Source of the DNA: Planctomycetaceae bacterium
Lineage (GTDB): Bacteria; Planctomycetota; Planctomycetia; Pirellulales; Pirellulaceae
Reading direction: 5' to 3'
Length of the DNA: 5,527 nucleotides
Assembly (NCBI GenBank): GCA_022614795.1
Contig: JAKEHX010000431.1
Span: 1 to 5,527, forward strand
Under the pieces are notes generated by a model that had not been told where the DNA came from, searched no databases, and was given only the letters and a program-made list of their open reading frames with translations. Below, piece by piece: positions 1 through 5,527 of this stretch. The position numbers were made by a program, and so were the translations under genes. The stretch's first letter is position 1; each line of letters begins with the position of its first letter.

Positions 1-1096
1 GGGCCTGATCGGCCGCGGCCACTTGCGACCGGCGCTGGCGGGCAGCGAGGGCGTTGCGCTGGGCCTGCACGCCGTCGGCCAGGCGGCGGACCGAGAACAA
101 ATCGGACTCCAGCCGCGATGCCGAGAGCGACAGGCGGTCGATCTCGATCTGCAACGTCAGCCGGCGGTTTGGATCCATCTCGCCCGCCAAGAGCGCCTGG
201 AGCCGGCTGATCTCGGACTCGTAGGCGAACAGGTCGCGGTTCAGCGCACGTGCACGAGTATCGAGCCGCGCCAGCTCCTGAACGAGCGGCTGGTCGTCCT
301 TGGCGATCTCGGCCAGTTCATCACGGAGGTCTGCCTGCAACTTGTCCTTGCGGCCGTCGAGTTCCTTGACCCGTCCGGCGATTGCCTCCTTTTCGGATTC
401 CAGCTCCTTCAGGGTCTTTTCGCGAGCGGCGGCCGCCTCGTCGATGACCCGCTTGCGCTCGTCGTCTTTGTCGCCGGTGAGATCGAGAAACCGCGCCACG
501 ACGCCGTCGCGGGCCTGTTCGAATTTCGCCCGGCGCGGCTCGGTGATCCGCTCCAAAATCGTCCGCTCCTGCGACTTTCGCTCCTCTTGATTGACGCTTT
601 CGGCAACCGGACCGCCCAGGAAGCCAAAGACGCGCCCCAGGAAGGCGTGCATATCGTCGTGGACTGCCAGCTCGTCCTCGGCGCGCGGCGGATCGTCGGC
701 AAGCTGCTGGCTGAGCTTGTCGGCGGCGAGCATTGAGGCGGAGTAGTTCTTGAGTACGACCGCAATCCAGATTTTGGCCCGCTGCCCGGTCAGGTGGGCC
801 GGATCCTTGGCCAGCAGCTCGTCGGCCCGAGCGGCGGCATCGTCGTAGCGCCGCTGCGCCAGCAGCACGAGCAGCGATGCTTCCAGGGACGCGGGCGTTG
901 GTCCCGCCAGTCGGCGGACCTCGTCGTACTGAGCATCGCCGGCAATACGGACTTTGGGCGTCGTACCCCAACCTACATCGAGCAGCTTGGCAATTGCTTC
1001 GCGGCTGGCCGGCTCGTCCGCATTGGCAACTGGCAACGCCAGCGCGGTTATGAACAATGAGCCGGCCAAGAGCGTCCTGGCCCACGTAGCGAACAT
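1..1096 (-). CDS. Exported TPR/coiled-coil protein, 3' end beyond window
   Basis: A frame starting with ATG at 1096 stays open for 365 codons to the window edge, so the C-terminus is missing. The start follows a strong Shine-Dalgarno sequence. Residues 1-26 form a signal peptide: a short N-region with one Arg, a hydrophobic core (LLAGSLFITALALPVA) and an AXA-type site, ANA before DEP. The mature protein is therefore probably periplasmic or envelope-associated. Residues 70-135 are helical and TPR-like (for example LLAQRRYDDAAARADELLAK followed by DPAH). From about residue 210 to the visible end the sequence is rich in Glu, Lys, Arg, Leu and Ala with heptad-like spacing, typical of a long coiled coil. 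I see no catalytic motif and do not recognise a named family. A structural or scaffolding role in the cell envelope is inference. The 171-bp gap upstream suggests a transcription unit separate from the aminotransferase gene. The frame is supported by uninterrupted length, signal peptide and ribosome binding site; overlapping frames on both strands have none of these together. Confidence 0.85.
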   Translation of the reverse strand, partial: MFATWARTLLAGSLFITALALPVANADEPASREAIAKLLDVGWGTTPKVRIAGDAQYDEVRRLAGPTPASLEASLLVLLAQRRYDDAAARADELLAKDPAHLTGQRAKIWIAVVLKNYSASMLAADKLSQQLADDPPRAEDELAVHDDMHAFLGRVFGFLGGPVAESVNQEERKSQERTILERITEPRRAKFEQARDGVVARFLDLTGDKDDERKRVIDEAAAAREKTLKELESEKEAIAGRVKELDGRKDKLQADLRDELAEIAKDDQPLVQELARLDTRARALNRDLFAYESEISRLQALLAGEMDPNRRLTLQIEIDRLSLSASRLESDLFSVRRLADGVQAQRNALAARQRRSQVAAADQA

Positions 1097-1102
1097 TGAG
1101 AA

Positions 1103-1109
1103 CTCCTCA
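1103..1109 (-). promoter_or_regulatory. Ribosome binding site of the coiled-coil protein gene
   Basis: The minus strand reads TGAGGAG, a close match to the Shine-Dalgarno consensus, with a 6-nt spacer (TTCTCA) before the ATG at 1096. It fixes the start of the signal-peptide-bearing protein. Confidence 0.75.
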
Positions 1110-1137
1110 CCGGACCAATCGCGGCGGCGACCCCTGA

Positions 1138-1167
1138 CTTATAGCCGGCGCGGATTCCAGCGATTCA
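1138..1167 (-). promoter_or_regulatory. Possible promoter of the coiled-coil protein gene
   Basis: On the minus strand TATAAG (1143-1138) resembles a -10 box. It lies 18 nt downstream of TGAATC (1167-1162), a weak -35 candidate. Transcription would begin near 1131 and give a leader of about 35 nt. Location is the main argument: the gap is the only non-coding stretch of size in the window. Planctomycete promoters are poorly described and short AT-rich matches occur by chance, so this is a candidate only. Confidence 0.22.
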
Positions 1168-1189
1168 TGGTATCGGGGGGTCGCCAGAA

Positions 1190-1205
1190 GGGCAAGCTTT
1201 TGCCC
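1190..1205 (-). terminator. Small hairpin after the aminotransferase gene, terminator-like
   Basis: GGGCAA (1190-1195) and TTGCCC (1200-1205) form a perfect 6-bp stem around a 4-nt loop. The hairpin directly abuts the double-hairpin element. For a transcript leaving the aminotransferase gene it is the third hairpin after the stop codon. The sequence that follows on the minus strand (TTCTGGCGACC) is not a U-tract, so this is not a classical intrinsic terminator. It may help end or protect the mRNA. Confidence 0.35.
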
Positions 1206-1257
1206 GTGGTCCGCTCGCTCCGCGAGCGGAATTCCTCTCGCGGAGCGAGAGGACCAC
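1206..1257. repeat. REP/BIME-like double-hairpin palindrome
   Basis: The 52-bp segment is an inverted repeat centred between 1231 and 1232, with 24 of 26 positions pairing. It begins with GTGGTCC, ends with GGACCAC and has GGAATTCC at its centre. Each half is also a hairpin in itself. The left half (1210-1230) has a 9-bp stem, TCCGCTCGC against GCGAGCGGA, with loop TCC. The right half (1233-1253) has a 9-bp stem, TCCTCTCGC against GCGAGAGGA, with loop GGA. The two mismatches of the long palindrome (1213/1250 and 1227/1236) fall on the same stem position of the two hairpins, which is G-C in one and T-A in the other. Two inverted copies of a small palindrome in an intergenic space, 10 nt after a stop codon, is the architecture of REP/BIME elements. 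Whether it is repeated elsewhere in the genome cannot be seen here. Confidence 0.7.
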
Positions 1258-1267
1258 ACAATCCGCT

Positions 1268-2419
1268 CTATAGCTCGCTCAAGGCCGCGATGGCCGCGTC
1301 AATCTCAGCTTCCGTCGTAAAATGCCCAATGCTCAGCCGCAGGGTTCCCGCCGGCACCGTGCCCAGAGCCTGGTGCATCCGGGGGGCGCAGTGAATGCCC
1401 GCACGCGTTTGGATCGACCACTGAGCATCGAGCAGCGACGCCAGCTCGCGCGGGTCATAACCCGCGACGTTCAGACTGACCACGCCCACGCGCTCGGCCA
1501 GGTTGCGCGAACCATACAGCGTTACGGCCGGCAAGCCCGCCAGGCCGTCCAGCAGGCGCGCCGTTAGCTGGCTCTGGTGCTCGCGACAGCGATCGATCCC
1601 AGCGTCCAAGAGGTGAGTGACGCCCGCTTCCAGACCGACAATCCCCGGCACATTGAGATTGCCGGATTCGTAACGGTCGGGGAGCGACGAAGGCTGCACA
1701 TCCTCGTCGCTGCGCGTGCCGGTGCCCCCCTGCCGCAGCGGCAGCAATCGCTGTTCGATTCCCGGCGACAGGTACAGGACGCCCGTCCCCAAAGGCCCTA
1801 AGAGACCTTTGTGCCCAGGCGCGGCCAAGAGATCGCAGCCCAGCTCGTTCACATCGATGGGCAGGTAGCCGAGCGACTGGGCGGCATCGACCAGCAAGCT
1901 GGCGCCGTGCTGCTTGGCGATTTGCCCAATCTCGGCGATGGGCTGAATCGAGCCGGTGACGTTTGAGGCGTGAAGGATTGCCACCAGCTTCGTTTGCCGC
2001 GTGATTGCCCGGCGGACTTCGTCAGGATCGACGATGCCCGCCGCGTCACAAGGGACGTACGCCGTGGCCACACCGCGATGTTCGGCCAGGAACCGCAGCG
2101 GCCGCAGCACCGAGTTGTGTTCGCAGACGCTCGTCACTACGTGATCGCCCGGCTGGAGCAGGCCGTGCAGCGCCATGTTCAGCGAGTCGCTTCCATTGAG
2201 CGTGAAGACGATCCGCTTGGGATCGGCTGCTGCGATGAGCCGGGCGACTTTCTGGCGGCAGGCGGCGACGATCCGCTCGGTCTGGGCAGCCTCGGCATAG
2301 CTGCTGCGGCCGGCCGGCGCGCCCAGTCGCCTTTGGTAGTCGTCCACGGCCCGATAAACCGCTTCGGGCTTGGGCCAACTGGTGGCGGCGTTGTCGAGGT
2401 AGACGCGGGCGGGAGCCAT
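1268..2419 (-). CDS. Cysteine desulfurase-like class V aminotransferase (PLP)
   Basis: The 383-residue product is a fold-type I, PLP-dependent class V aminotransferase of the cysteine desulfurase (NifS/SufS/Csd) group. Such enzymes remove sulfur from L-cysteine, giving alanine and an enzyme persulfide. Visible motifs, in order, are YLDNAATSWPKP (7-18), EHNS with His101 that stacks on PLP, HASNVTG (150-156), VDAAQ with Asp178 and Gln181, and APGHKG with Lys204 as the Schiff-base lysine. After these come RAGIHCAPRMH (339-349) with Cys344 in the position of the persulfide cysteine, and RLSIGHFTTEAEID near the end. The RAGxHCAP loop and short length fit the subfamily annotated 'cysteine desulfurase family protein' (TIGR01977 type) better than housekeeping SufS or IscS. 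I chose the ATG at 2419 because the family N-terminus (ARVYLDNAAT) begins right there. The frame stays open upstream to 2659, but those 80 codons lie inside the preceding gene and show no family similarity. The ribosome binding site is weak (GAGG close to the ATG). No SufE or SufU partner is in the window, so the sulfur acceptor is unknown. Confidence 0.9.
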   Translation of the reverse strand: MAPARVYLDNAATSWPKPEAVYRAVDDYQRRLGAPAGRSSYAEAAQTERIVAACRQKVARLIAAADPKRIVFTLNGSDSLNMALHGLLQPGDHVVTSVCEHNSVLRPLRFLAEHRGVATAYVPCDAAGIVDPDEVRRAITRQTKLVAILHASNVTGSIQPIAEIGQIAKQHGASLLVDAAQSLGYLPIDVNELGCDLLAAPGHKGLLGPLGTGVLYLSPGIEQRLLPLRQGGTGTRSDEDVQPSSLPDRYESGNLNVPGIVGLEAGVTHLLDAGIDRCREHQSQLTARLLDGLAGLPAVTLYGSRNLAERVGVVSLNVAGYDPRELASLLDAQWSIQTRAGIHCAPRMHQALGTVPAGTLRLSIGHFTTEAEIDAAIAALSEL

Positions 2420-2477
2420 AGCCTCATCTTCGGTCGCGCGAGCCGAACGTGCAATCGCGGCAATGGAGGCAGCCGGC

Positions 2478-3434
2478 CTACATCCTCGACCATGCCCGAC
2501 CTTCGGCCAACTCGCCCATCGGCGGCGGAAAGCGGCCGGGATGCAGCAGCGCTGCCAGCAGCTCCAGACTCTCGACCAGCCTCGGACCGCTGCGATTGAG
2601 ATAGGCATTGCCGTCGAGCACGTACGCCCGGCCGCTCGCAACTGCGGCAAGGCTGGCAAAGCCTGGCAGGCTGCGAAGCTGCTCGGCTTCTAGCCGCGAG
2701 CGAGCCAGGTCAAAGCCGCAAGGAGCCACGAAAAGCACATCGGGATCCAGCGCTTGAATGTCCGCCCATTGGACGTAGCCGCTGTGCTCGCCGGCCGTCG
2801 CCAGACCCGGCATTCCACCCGCCAACTCAATCAGCTCGGGAGTCCAATTGCCGGCGGCCATCAGCGGGGCGACCCACTCGATGCACACGACCCCCGGCCG
2901 GGTGTTGTCGGGCAGCTCGCTCGTCACGCGAGTCACGGCACCGATCCGGGCGCGACGTTGGCCGACGAATTGTTCCGCCCGCTCGTGGGCGCCGCATGTC
3001 TGGCCGATTCTAAAAACGTCGCTCAGCACGTCGTCCAGGGACTCTGGATTGAGCGCCAGCACCCGCGTGCGGCGCAGCTCCGGCCGCGAGCGGACAAGCT
3101 CTTGGACATCAGCCAGCCGAACCGCGCAAACGTCGCATTGGGCCTGCGTGACGATCAATTCGGGGGCCAATCGGCAGAGGAGCTCCGCATCGATTTCGTA
3201 CAGCGGCTGGCCCGCTTGCAATACGTGCTTGACCTGCTCGTCGATCTGGCTGCTGGCCAGGCGAGAGTCGATGCATGAGCGCGTCGCCCGCGGGAGACCG
3301 TCCACGGCTGGCGGATAGTCGCACTCGTGGCTTACGGCGAGAACCTGTTCTCCCAGTCCAAGAGCGAACAGGATCTCGGTGCCGCTGGAGATAAGCGAGA
3401 CAACGCGAAGCCCGCCGCCAGAATCACTGCGCAT
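2478..3434 (-). CDS. BtuF-like cobalamin-binding-type protein, no signal peptide
   Basis: The 318-residue product belongs to the class III periplasmic-binding-protein fold of BtuF, the vitamin B12-binding component of ABC importers. It has the family start RVVSLISSGTEILFALGLGE (10-29), then HECDYP (36-41), QAQCDVCAV (97-105), the second-lobe segment WVAPLMAAGNWTPELIELAG (187-206) and DGNAYLNRSGPRLVESLELL (274-293). These mark the widespread group usually annotated 'cobalamin-binding protein'. Unlike classical BtuF it has no signal peptide or lipobox; the first beta strand starts at residue 10. Eight cysteines (38, 54, 87, 100, 103, 147, 184, 239) also fit a reducing cytosol better than the periplasm. 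It starts 18 nt after the stop of the 596-residue protein gene and ends 58 nt before the aminotransferase gene, so one transcript is likely. No B12 permease (BtuC) or ATPase (BtuD) is visible. The ligand is inferred from the family and could be another corrinoid or a different molecule. The ATG at 3434 is the only start codon between the in-frame TAG at 3455 and the first strand. Confidence 0.85.
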   Translation of the reverse strand: MRSDSGGGLRVVSLISSGTEILFALGLGEQVLAVSHECDYPPAVDGLPRATRSCIDSRLASSQIDEQVKHVLQAGQPLYEIDAELLCRLAPELIVTQAQCDVCAVRLADVQELVRSRPELRRTRVLALNPESLDDVLSDVFRIGQTCGAHERAEQFVGQRRARIGAVTRVTSELPDNTRPGVVCIEWVAPLMAAGNWTPELIELAGGMPGLATAGEHSGYVQWADIQALDPDVLFVAPCGFDLARSRLEAEQLRSLPGFASLAAVASGRAYVLDGNAYLNRSGPRLVESLELLAALLHPGRFPPPMGELAEGRAWSRM

Positions 3435-3452
3435 GCCGCATTGTACTCGCTG

Positions 3453-5243
3453 CTACGGCTTGGGCCCTTCGCCCGGCTTGTCCGTAGCAGGGTTCTTGGC
3501 GTCCGATTTAGCATCAGCTGCGGGCGGTTCGCTCGGTTTTTTACCCGGTTCCGGATCAGGCGTCTTCCCGTCGGGCTTGGGTTCGAGCGGCTTGGATTCG
3601 AGCGGCTGGGGCGAATCGCCCGTGGCACTTTGGATCAATCGCACTTCATCGCGCAGTTTCATCCCCTCGTGATGCCGGCCGAGCAGGTCATTCAGGACGA
3701 AGTCGGCCGGAAACCGCTCGTCGAGCTGATTGAGCAGATCGCGGTAACGCCCGATCGATTCAATCAGGTCCTGGGCTTCGGCATTGTCCATGAGCGCCGC
3801 GTGGTCCTTGAAGATCTGGGCCCAGGCAAGCCAGGCCTCTTCGTACATTTGCCGCGCCTCGGCAAATTTTTCGCCGGCGGCAAAGAGCTTGTCCGCCTCG
3901 TAGACATTGCGGCGAGCGTCGAGAGCCAATTTGGTCCGCTCGGCGTCGCACCGCGTCCGCCAATACTCGAAATTGACTATCTGCCGATTGCGGGCGATGC
4001 TGCCGGCCACCGCTTCGTCATTGTCCAGCTGTTCGAGCAGGGTGCGGATTTCGGGACGAGCATCGCGCGGGGCACGATCGAAGACCTCACGATCGCGCAC
4101 CACGATCTCCATCTCCGCCTGGTAGGCCAGCTGCATTTCTTCGGGTGTTCGCTTGTCGGCCGGCTTCTCGCGTGCCGCGCGCATCGCGTCCGAGAGCCTG
4201 GCCGTCTTCTCGTTGGTGATTTCTTCGCGCACGCCCGGCGCCAGAAGGTCGATCTGGTCGCGGAGCTGTTTGATCCGGTCCCGCCGCTCCTCGAGCTCGT
4301 TCAGGCGGAACATGAATCCTTCGGTGGCCGGGAGCTCGCGATCGCCATAGGCGCGCCAGTCGTCGGCCGCACGCTGCCAGGAGATTTGCGACAGCTCGCC
4401 AAAATATCCGTCCTTCTGCGTCGCTGCGGAGCCATTGATGAGCGACATCGGCCCGCCGCTATAGAACAACAGCGGCGATTTGCCCCGAATCGGACGGTTC
4501 GAAGACGTGACCGCGTCCACGGCCCGATTGAACCACAGCCGGGCGACGAGCCAATTGTCTGGCCGGCGCTCTTCCCTGCCTGTCTCGAGGCTCCGGTATG
4601 GGCTGATGGCTTGTTCCTGGTCGACTTCGACGCCGTTGCGCCGGAAGAGTTCGTGCAGGTCCTTGTCGGTTCTGAACATCCGCCGGAACTGCTTCTGCTC
4701 GTCGGAGCGGCCCATCTTCTGGCCGGTAAACCAGCCGACCTGGTTCAAGAGGCCCGGCTCCTGGCGGTTGTAGTGCGTGCCGAGAATCAGAAAGTCGATC
4801 CCCTTCTTCACCCACTGATAGCGCATGCGGTAGTCGTCGAACTCGACCGAGACGTTGTACGACAGGTTATGGGCCTGAAAGTCCCAGACTTCCAGGAAGT
4901 TCGGCTGGAGGCGGATGATCTGCTGGACCGTCAGCTCGAGCTTGTCCCAATCTTCGACCTTCTTGTGGTGGATGGCATAGAGCCAGAGGATGTTGGTCGC
5001 GACGCCGCGCAGGCCAAGCGTCGCCAGCTTCATCGTCTCACTGGCCGGATCGATCTCGCCCAGCTCGGCCTGCGACAGGTCGTACTGCACCCGCAGCTGC
5101 GAAAGCTTGCCCCCCGGCGAACCGCCGGCGGGATTGTTGGGATCGACGGTCGCCGGCTGGCTGAGCGCGGCCAGCGGCAAAAGGAGCAGGGCAATTGCCG
5201 CGATATAGGCGACTTTGCGGACGAACGAAGCGTTTCGGCTCAT
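3453..5243 (-). CDS. Exported conserved planctomycete-type protein, TPR-like helices
   Basis: The product has 596 residues. Residues 1-28 form a signal peptide or N-terminal anchor: basic MSRNASFVRK, then the core VAYIAAIALLLLPLAAL, with possible cleavage after LSQPA. The best-conserved-looking part, about residues 45-200, holds GEIDPASETMKLATLGLRGV, an LQPNF motif, HNLSYNVSVEFDDY and NQVGWFTGQKMGRSDEQ. Its helix periodicity resembles TPR/SEL1-type repeats (WDKLELTVQQIIRLQPNF). Residues 310-500 are largely charged helix. Residues 541-596 are a Pro/Lys/Glu/Asp-rich disordered tail. I recall similar planctomycete proteins carrying the label 'IRE (iron responsive element)'; nothing in this sequence supports an iron function. 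The start is firm: GGGAG lies 8 nt before the ATG, and the ATG overlaps the permease stop as ATGA. This suggests coupled synthesis and perhaps a shared envelope function with the transporter. The molecular function is unknown. Confidence 0.9.
   Translation of the reverse strand: MSRNASFVRKVAYIAAIALLLLPLAALSQPATVDPNNPAGGSPGGKLSQLRVQYDLSQAELGEIDPASETMKLATLGLRGVATNILWLYAIHHKKVEDWDKLELTVQQIIRLQPNFLEVWDFQAHNLSYNVSVEFDDYRMRYQWVKKGIDFLILGTHYNRQEPGLLNQVGWFTGQKMGRSDEQKQFRRMFRTDKDLHELFRRNGVEVDQEQAISPYRSLETGREERRPDNWLVARLWFNRAVDAVTSSNRPIRGKSPLLFYSGGPMSLINGSAATQKDGYFGELSQISWQRAADDWRAYGDRELPATEGFMFRLNELEERRDRIKQLRDQIDLLAPGVREEITNEKTARLSDAMRAAREKPADKRTPEEMQLAYQAEMEIVVRDREVFDRAPRDARPEIRTLLEQLDNDEAVAGSIARNRQIVNFEYWRTRCDAERTKLALDARRNVYEADKLFAAGEKFAEARQMYEEAWLAWAQIFKDHAALMDNAEAQDLIESIGRYRDLLNQLDERFPADFVLNDLLGRHHEGMKLRDEVRLIQSATGDSPQPLESKPLEPKPDGKTPDPEPGKKPSEPPAADAKSDAKNPATDKPGEGPKP
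3456..3623 (-). other. Low-complexity Pro/Lys/Glu tail region of the 596-residue protein
   Basis: Codons 541-596 encode a tail dominated by Pro, Lys, Asp, Glu, Ala and Gly (for example KPLEPKPDGKTPDPEPGKKP). It has no hydrophobic clusters and is almost certainly disordered. In an exported protein it may span or contact the cell envelope, but that is inference. Confidence 0.75.
3582..3611 (-). repeat. Short 15-nt tandem repeat within the tail coding region
   Basis: TTCGAGCGGCTTGGA (3582-3596) is followed directly by TTCGAGCGGCTGGGG (3597-3611), with 13 of 15 bases identical. On the coding strand this gives the pentapeptides LESKP and LEPKP. It looks like a recent in-frame duplication, so the tail may vary in length between strains. 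Confidence 0.6.
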
Positions 5244-5527
5244 GCCGCGATCTCCCGCGTCTTAAGACAGAAATATCCGACGATCGTGACGACAACAAAA
5301 TAGACGGCTGCCATGAAGACTTGCTGGGCGACGAGGTCGGGAAAGATCGAAAAGCCGTCGGCGACGAACTTGGCCGTGTCAAACTGCGTGAAATCGGGCA
5401 TCACATAAGTTGCCGCTTGCAACACGTGCATTAGGATTTGATCGAAAAACTTGAGTACTTTCAGCACCACGGCGTTCAATTCCAGATCGACCATCACGTT
5501 CTGCTGCGTGACGATCCGCAGGATCGA
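5240..5527 (-). CDS. ABC-2 type transporter permease, C-terminal fragment
   Basis: The frame is open from the right window edge, and 95 codons are visible before TGA at 5242-5240. The true start lies outside, so the GTG at 5497 should not be taken as the start. The fragment resembles the C-terminus of ABC-2 type permeases, membrane subunits of ATP-driven exporters. An amphipathic stretch (NAVVLKVLKFFDQILMHVL, visible residues 18-36) is followed by a YVMPDFTQFD segment (41-50) typical of the last extracytoplasmic loop. Then comes one hydrophobic transmembrane helix (about 68-87, FMAAVYFVVVTIVGYF) and a short basic end, LKTREIAA. The substrate cannot be told from this part, and an ATP-binding subunit would be expected further upstream, outside the window. 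The stop overlaps the next start as ATGA. Confidence 0.75.
   Translation of the reverse strand, partial: SILRIVTQQNVMVDLELNAVVLKVLKFFDQILMHVLQAATYVMPDFTQFDTAKFVADGFSIFPDLVAQQVFMAAVYFVVVTIVGYFCLKTREIAA
5252..5256 (-). promoter_or_regulatory. Ribosome binding site inside the permease gene end
   Basis: GGGAG on the minus strand lies 8 nt before the ATG at 5243, within the last codons of the permease gene. Together with the ATGA overlap it selects this start and indicates translational coupling. Confidence 0.6.

Noticed and set aside
23..736. A 237-codon plus-strand open frame
   Set aside because: It is antisense to the exported coiled-coil protein gene, which has a signal peptide and strong ribosome binding site. 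The plus frame has neither.
321..1085. A 254-codon minus-strand open frame overlapping the coiled-coil gene
   Set aside because: It is another frame of the same strand. Its translation is Arg/Gly/Ala-rich and unstructured, whereas the frame from 1096 gives a signal peptide and regular helices.
2429..2447. A small stem (TTCGG against CCGAA) in the leader of the aminotransferase gene, considered as a riboswitch or attenuator
   Set aside because: It has only five base pairs in GC-rich DNA, and the 58-nt gap is too short for a cobalamin riboswitch. No conserved B12-box-like sequence is seen.
2420..2659. An 80-codon N-terminal extension of the aminotransferase
   Set aside because: It overlaps the 3' part of the BtuF-like gene in another frame and has no family similarity. 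The class V enzyme N-terminus starts at the ATG at 2419.
3435..3455. Possible stop-codon read-through joining the 596-residue protein to the BtuF-like protein, since the TAG and the next ATG are in the same frame with six codons between
   Set aside because: One in three neighbouring gene pairs share a frame by chance, nothing marks the TAG as recoded, and a fusion of an exported protein to a cytosolic one makes little sense.
3327..5303. A 658-codon open frame on the plus strand, longer than the minus-strand gene it covers
   Set aside because: It lies antisense to the 596-residue gene and the start of the BtuF-like gene, both of which have clear family or signal-peptide features and good starts. 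The plus-strand translation has no recognisable domain and the composition expected from reading a GC-rich gene backwards.

Overview
The window is GC-rich bacterial DNA in which every credible gene lies on the minus strand. It most likely comes from a planctomycete of the Pirellulales type. That assignment is an inference. It rests on the 596-residue exported protein, which I recognise as a planctomycete-type conserved family, on the coupling of that gene to an ABC-2 permease, and on a palindromic intergenic element of a kind I associate with these genomes.

In the direction of transcription (high to low coordinates) the layout is as follows. (1) The C-terminal 95 codons of an ABC-2 type transporter permease enter at the right edge (5527-5240). 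(2) A 596-residue exported protein with helical, TPR-like sequence and a Pro/Lys tail (5243-3453) is joined to the permease by an ATGA stop/start overlap. (3) After 18 nt comes a BtuF-like cobalamin-binding-type protein without a signal peptide (3434-2478). (4) After 58 nt comes a class V PLP-dependent aminotransferase / cysteine desulfurase-like enzyme (2419-1268). (5) A 171-bp intergenic region holds a 52-bp near-perfect palindrome made of two hairpins, a third small hairpin, and the leader of the next gene. (6) An exported TPR/coiled-coil protein (1096-1) runs off the left edge without a stop.

Genes 1 to 4 are spaced like one operon. The permease and the exported 596-residue protein are probably translationally coupled and may act together at the cell envelope. 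The BtuF-like protein and the cysteine desulfurase-like enzyme look cytosolic; what connects them to the transporter is not evident. The hairpin cluster begins 10 nt after the aminotransferase stop and probably marks the 3' end of that transcript. Gene 5 has its own strong ribosome binding site and a possible promoter.

The most interesting non-coding signal is the palindrome at 1206-1257. The only two mismatched pairs of the long inverted repeat are each restored to Watson-Crick pairs inside the two local hairpins. This is compensatory change, and it points to a REP/BIME-like double hairpin under structural selection. I found no RNA genes, CRISPR arrays, insertion sequences or obviously foreign genes.
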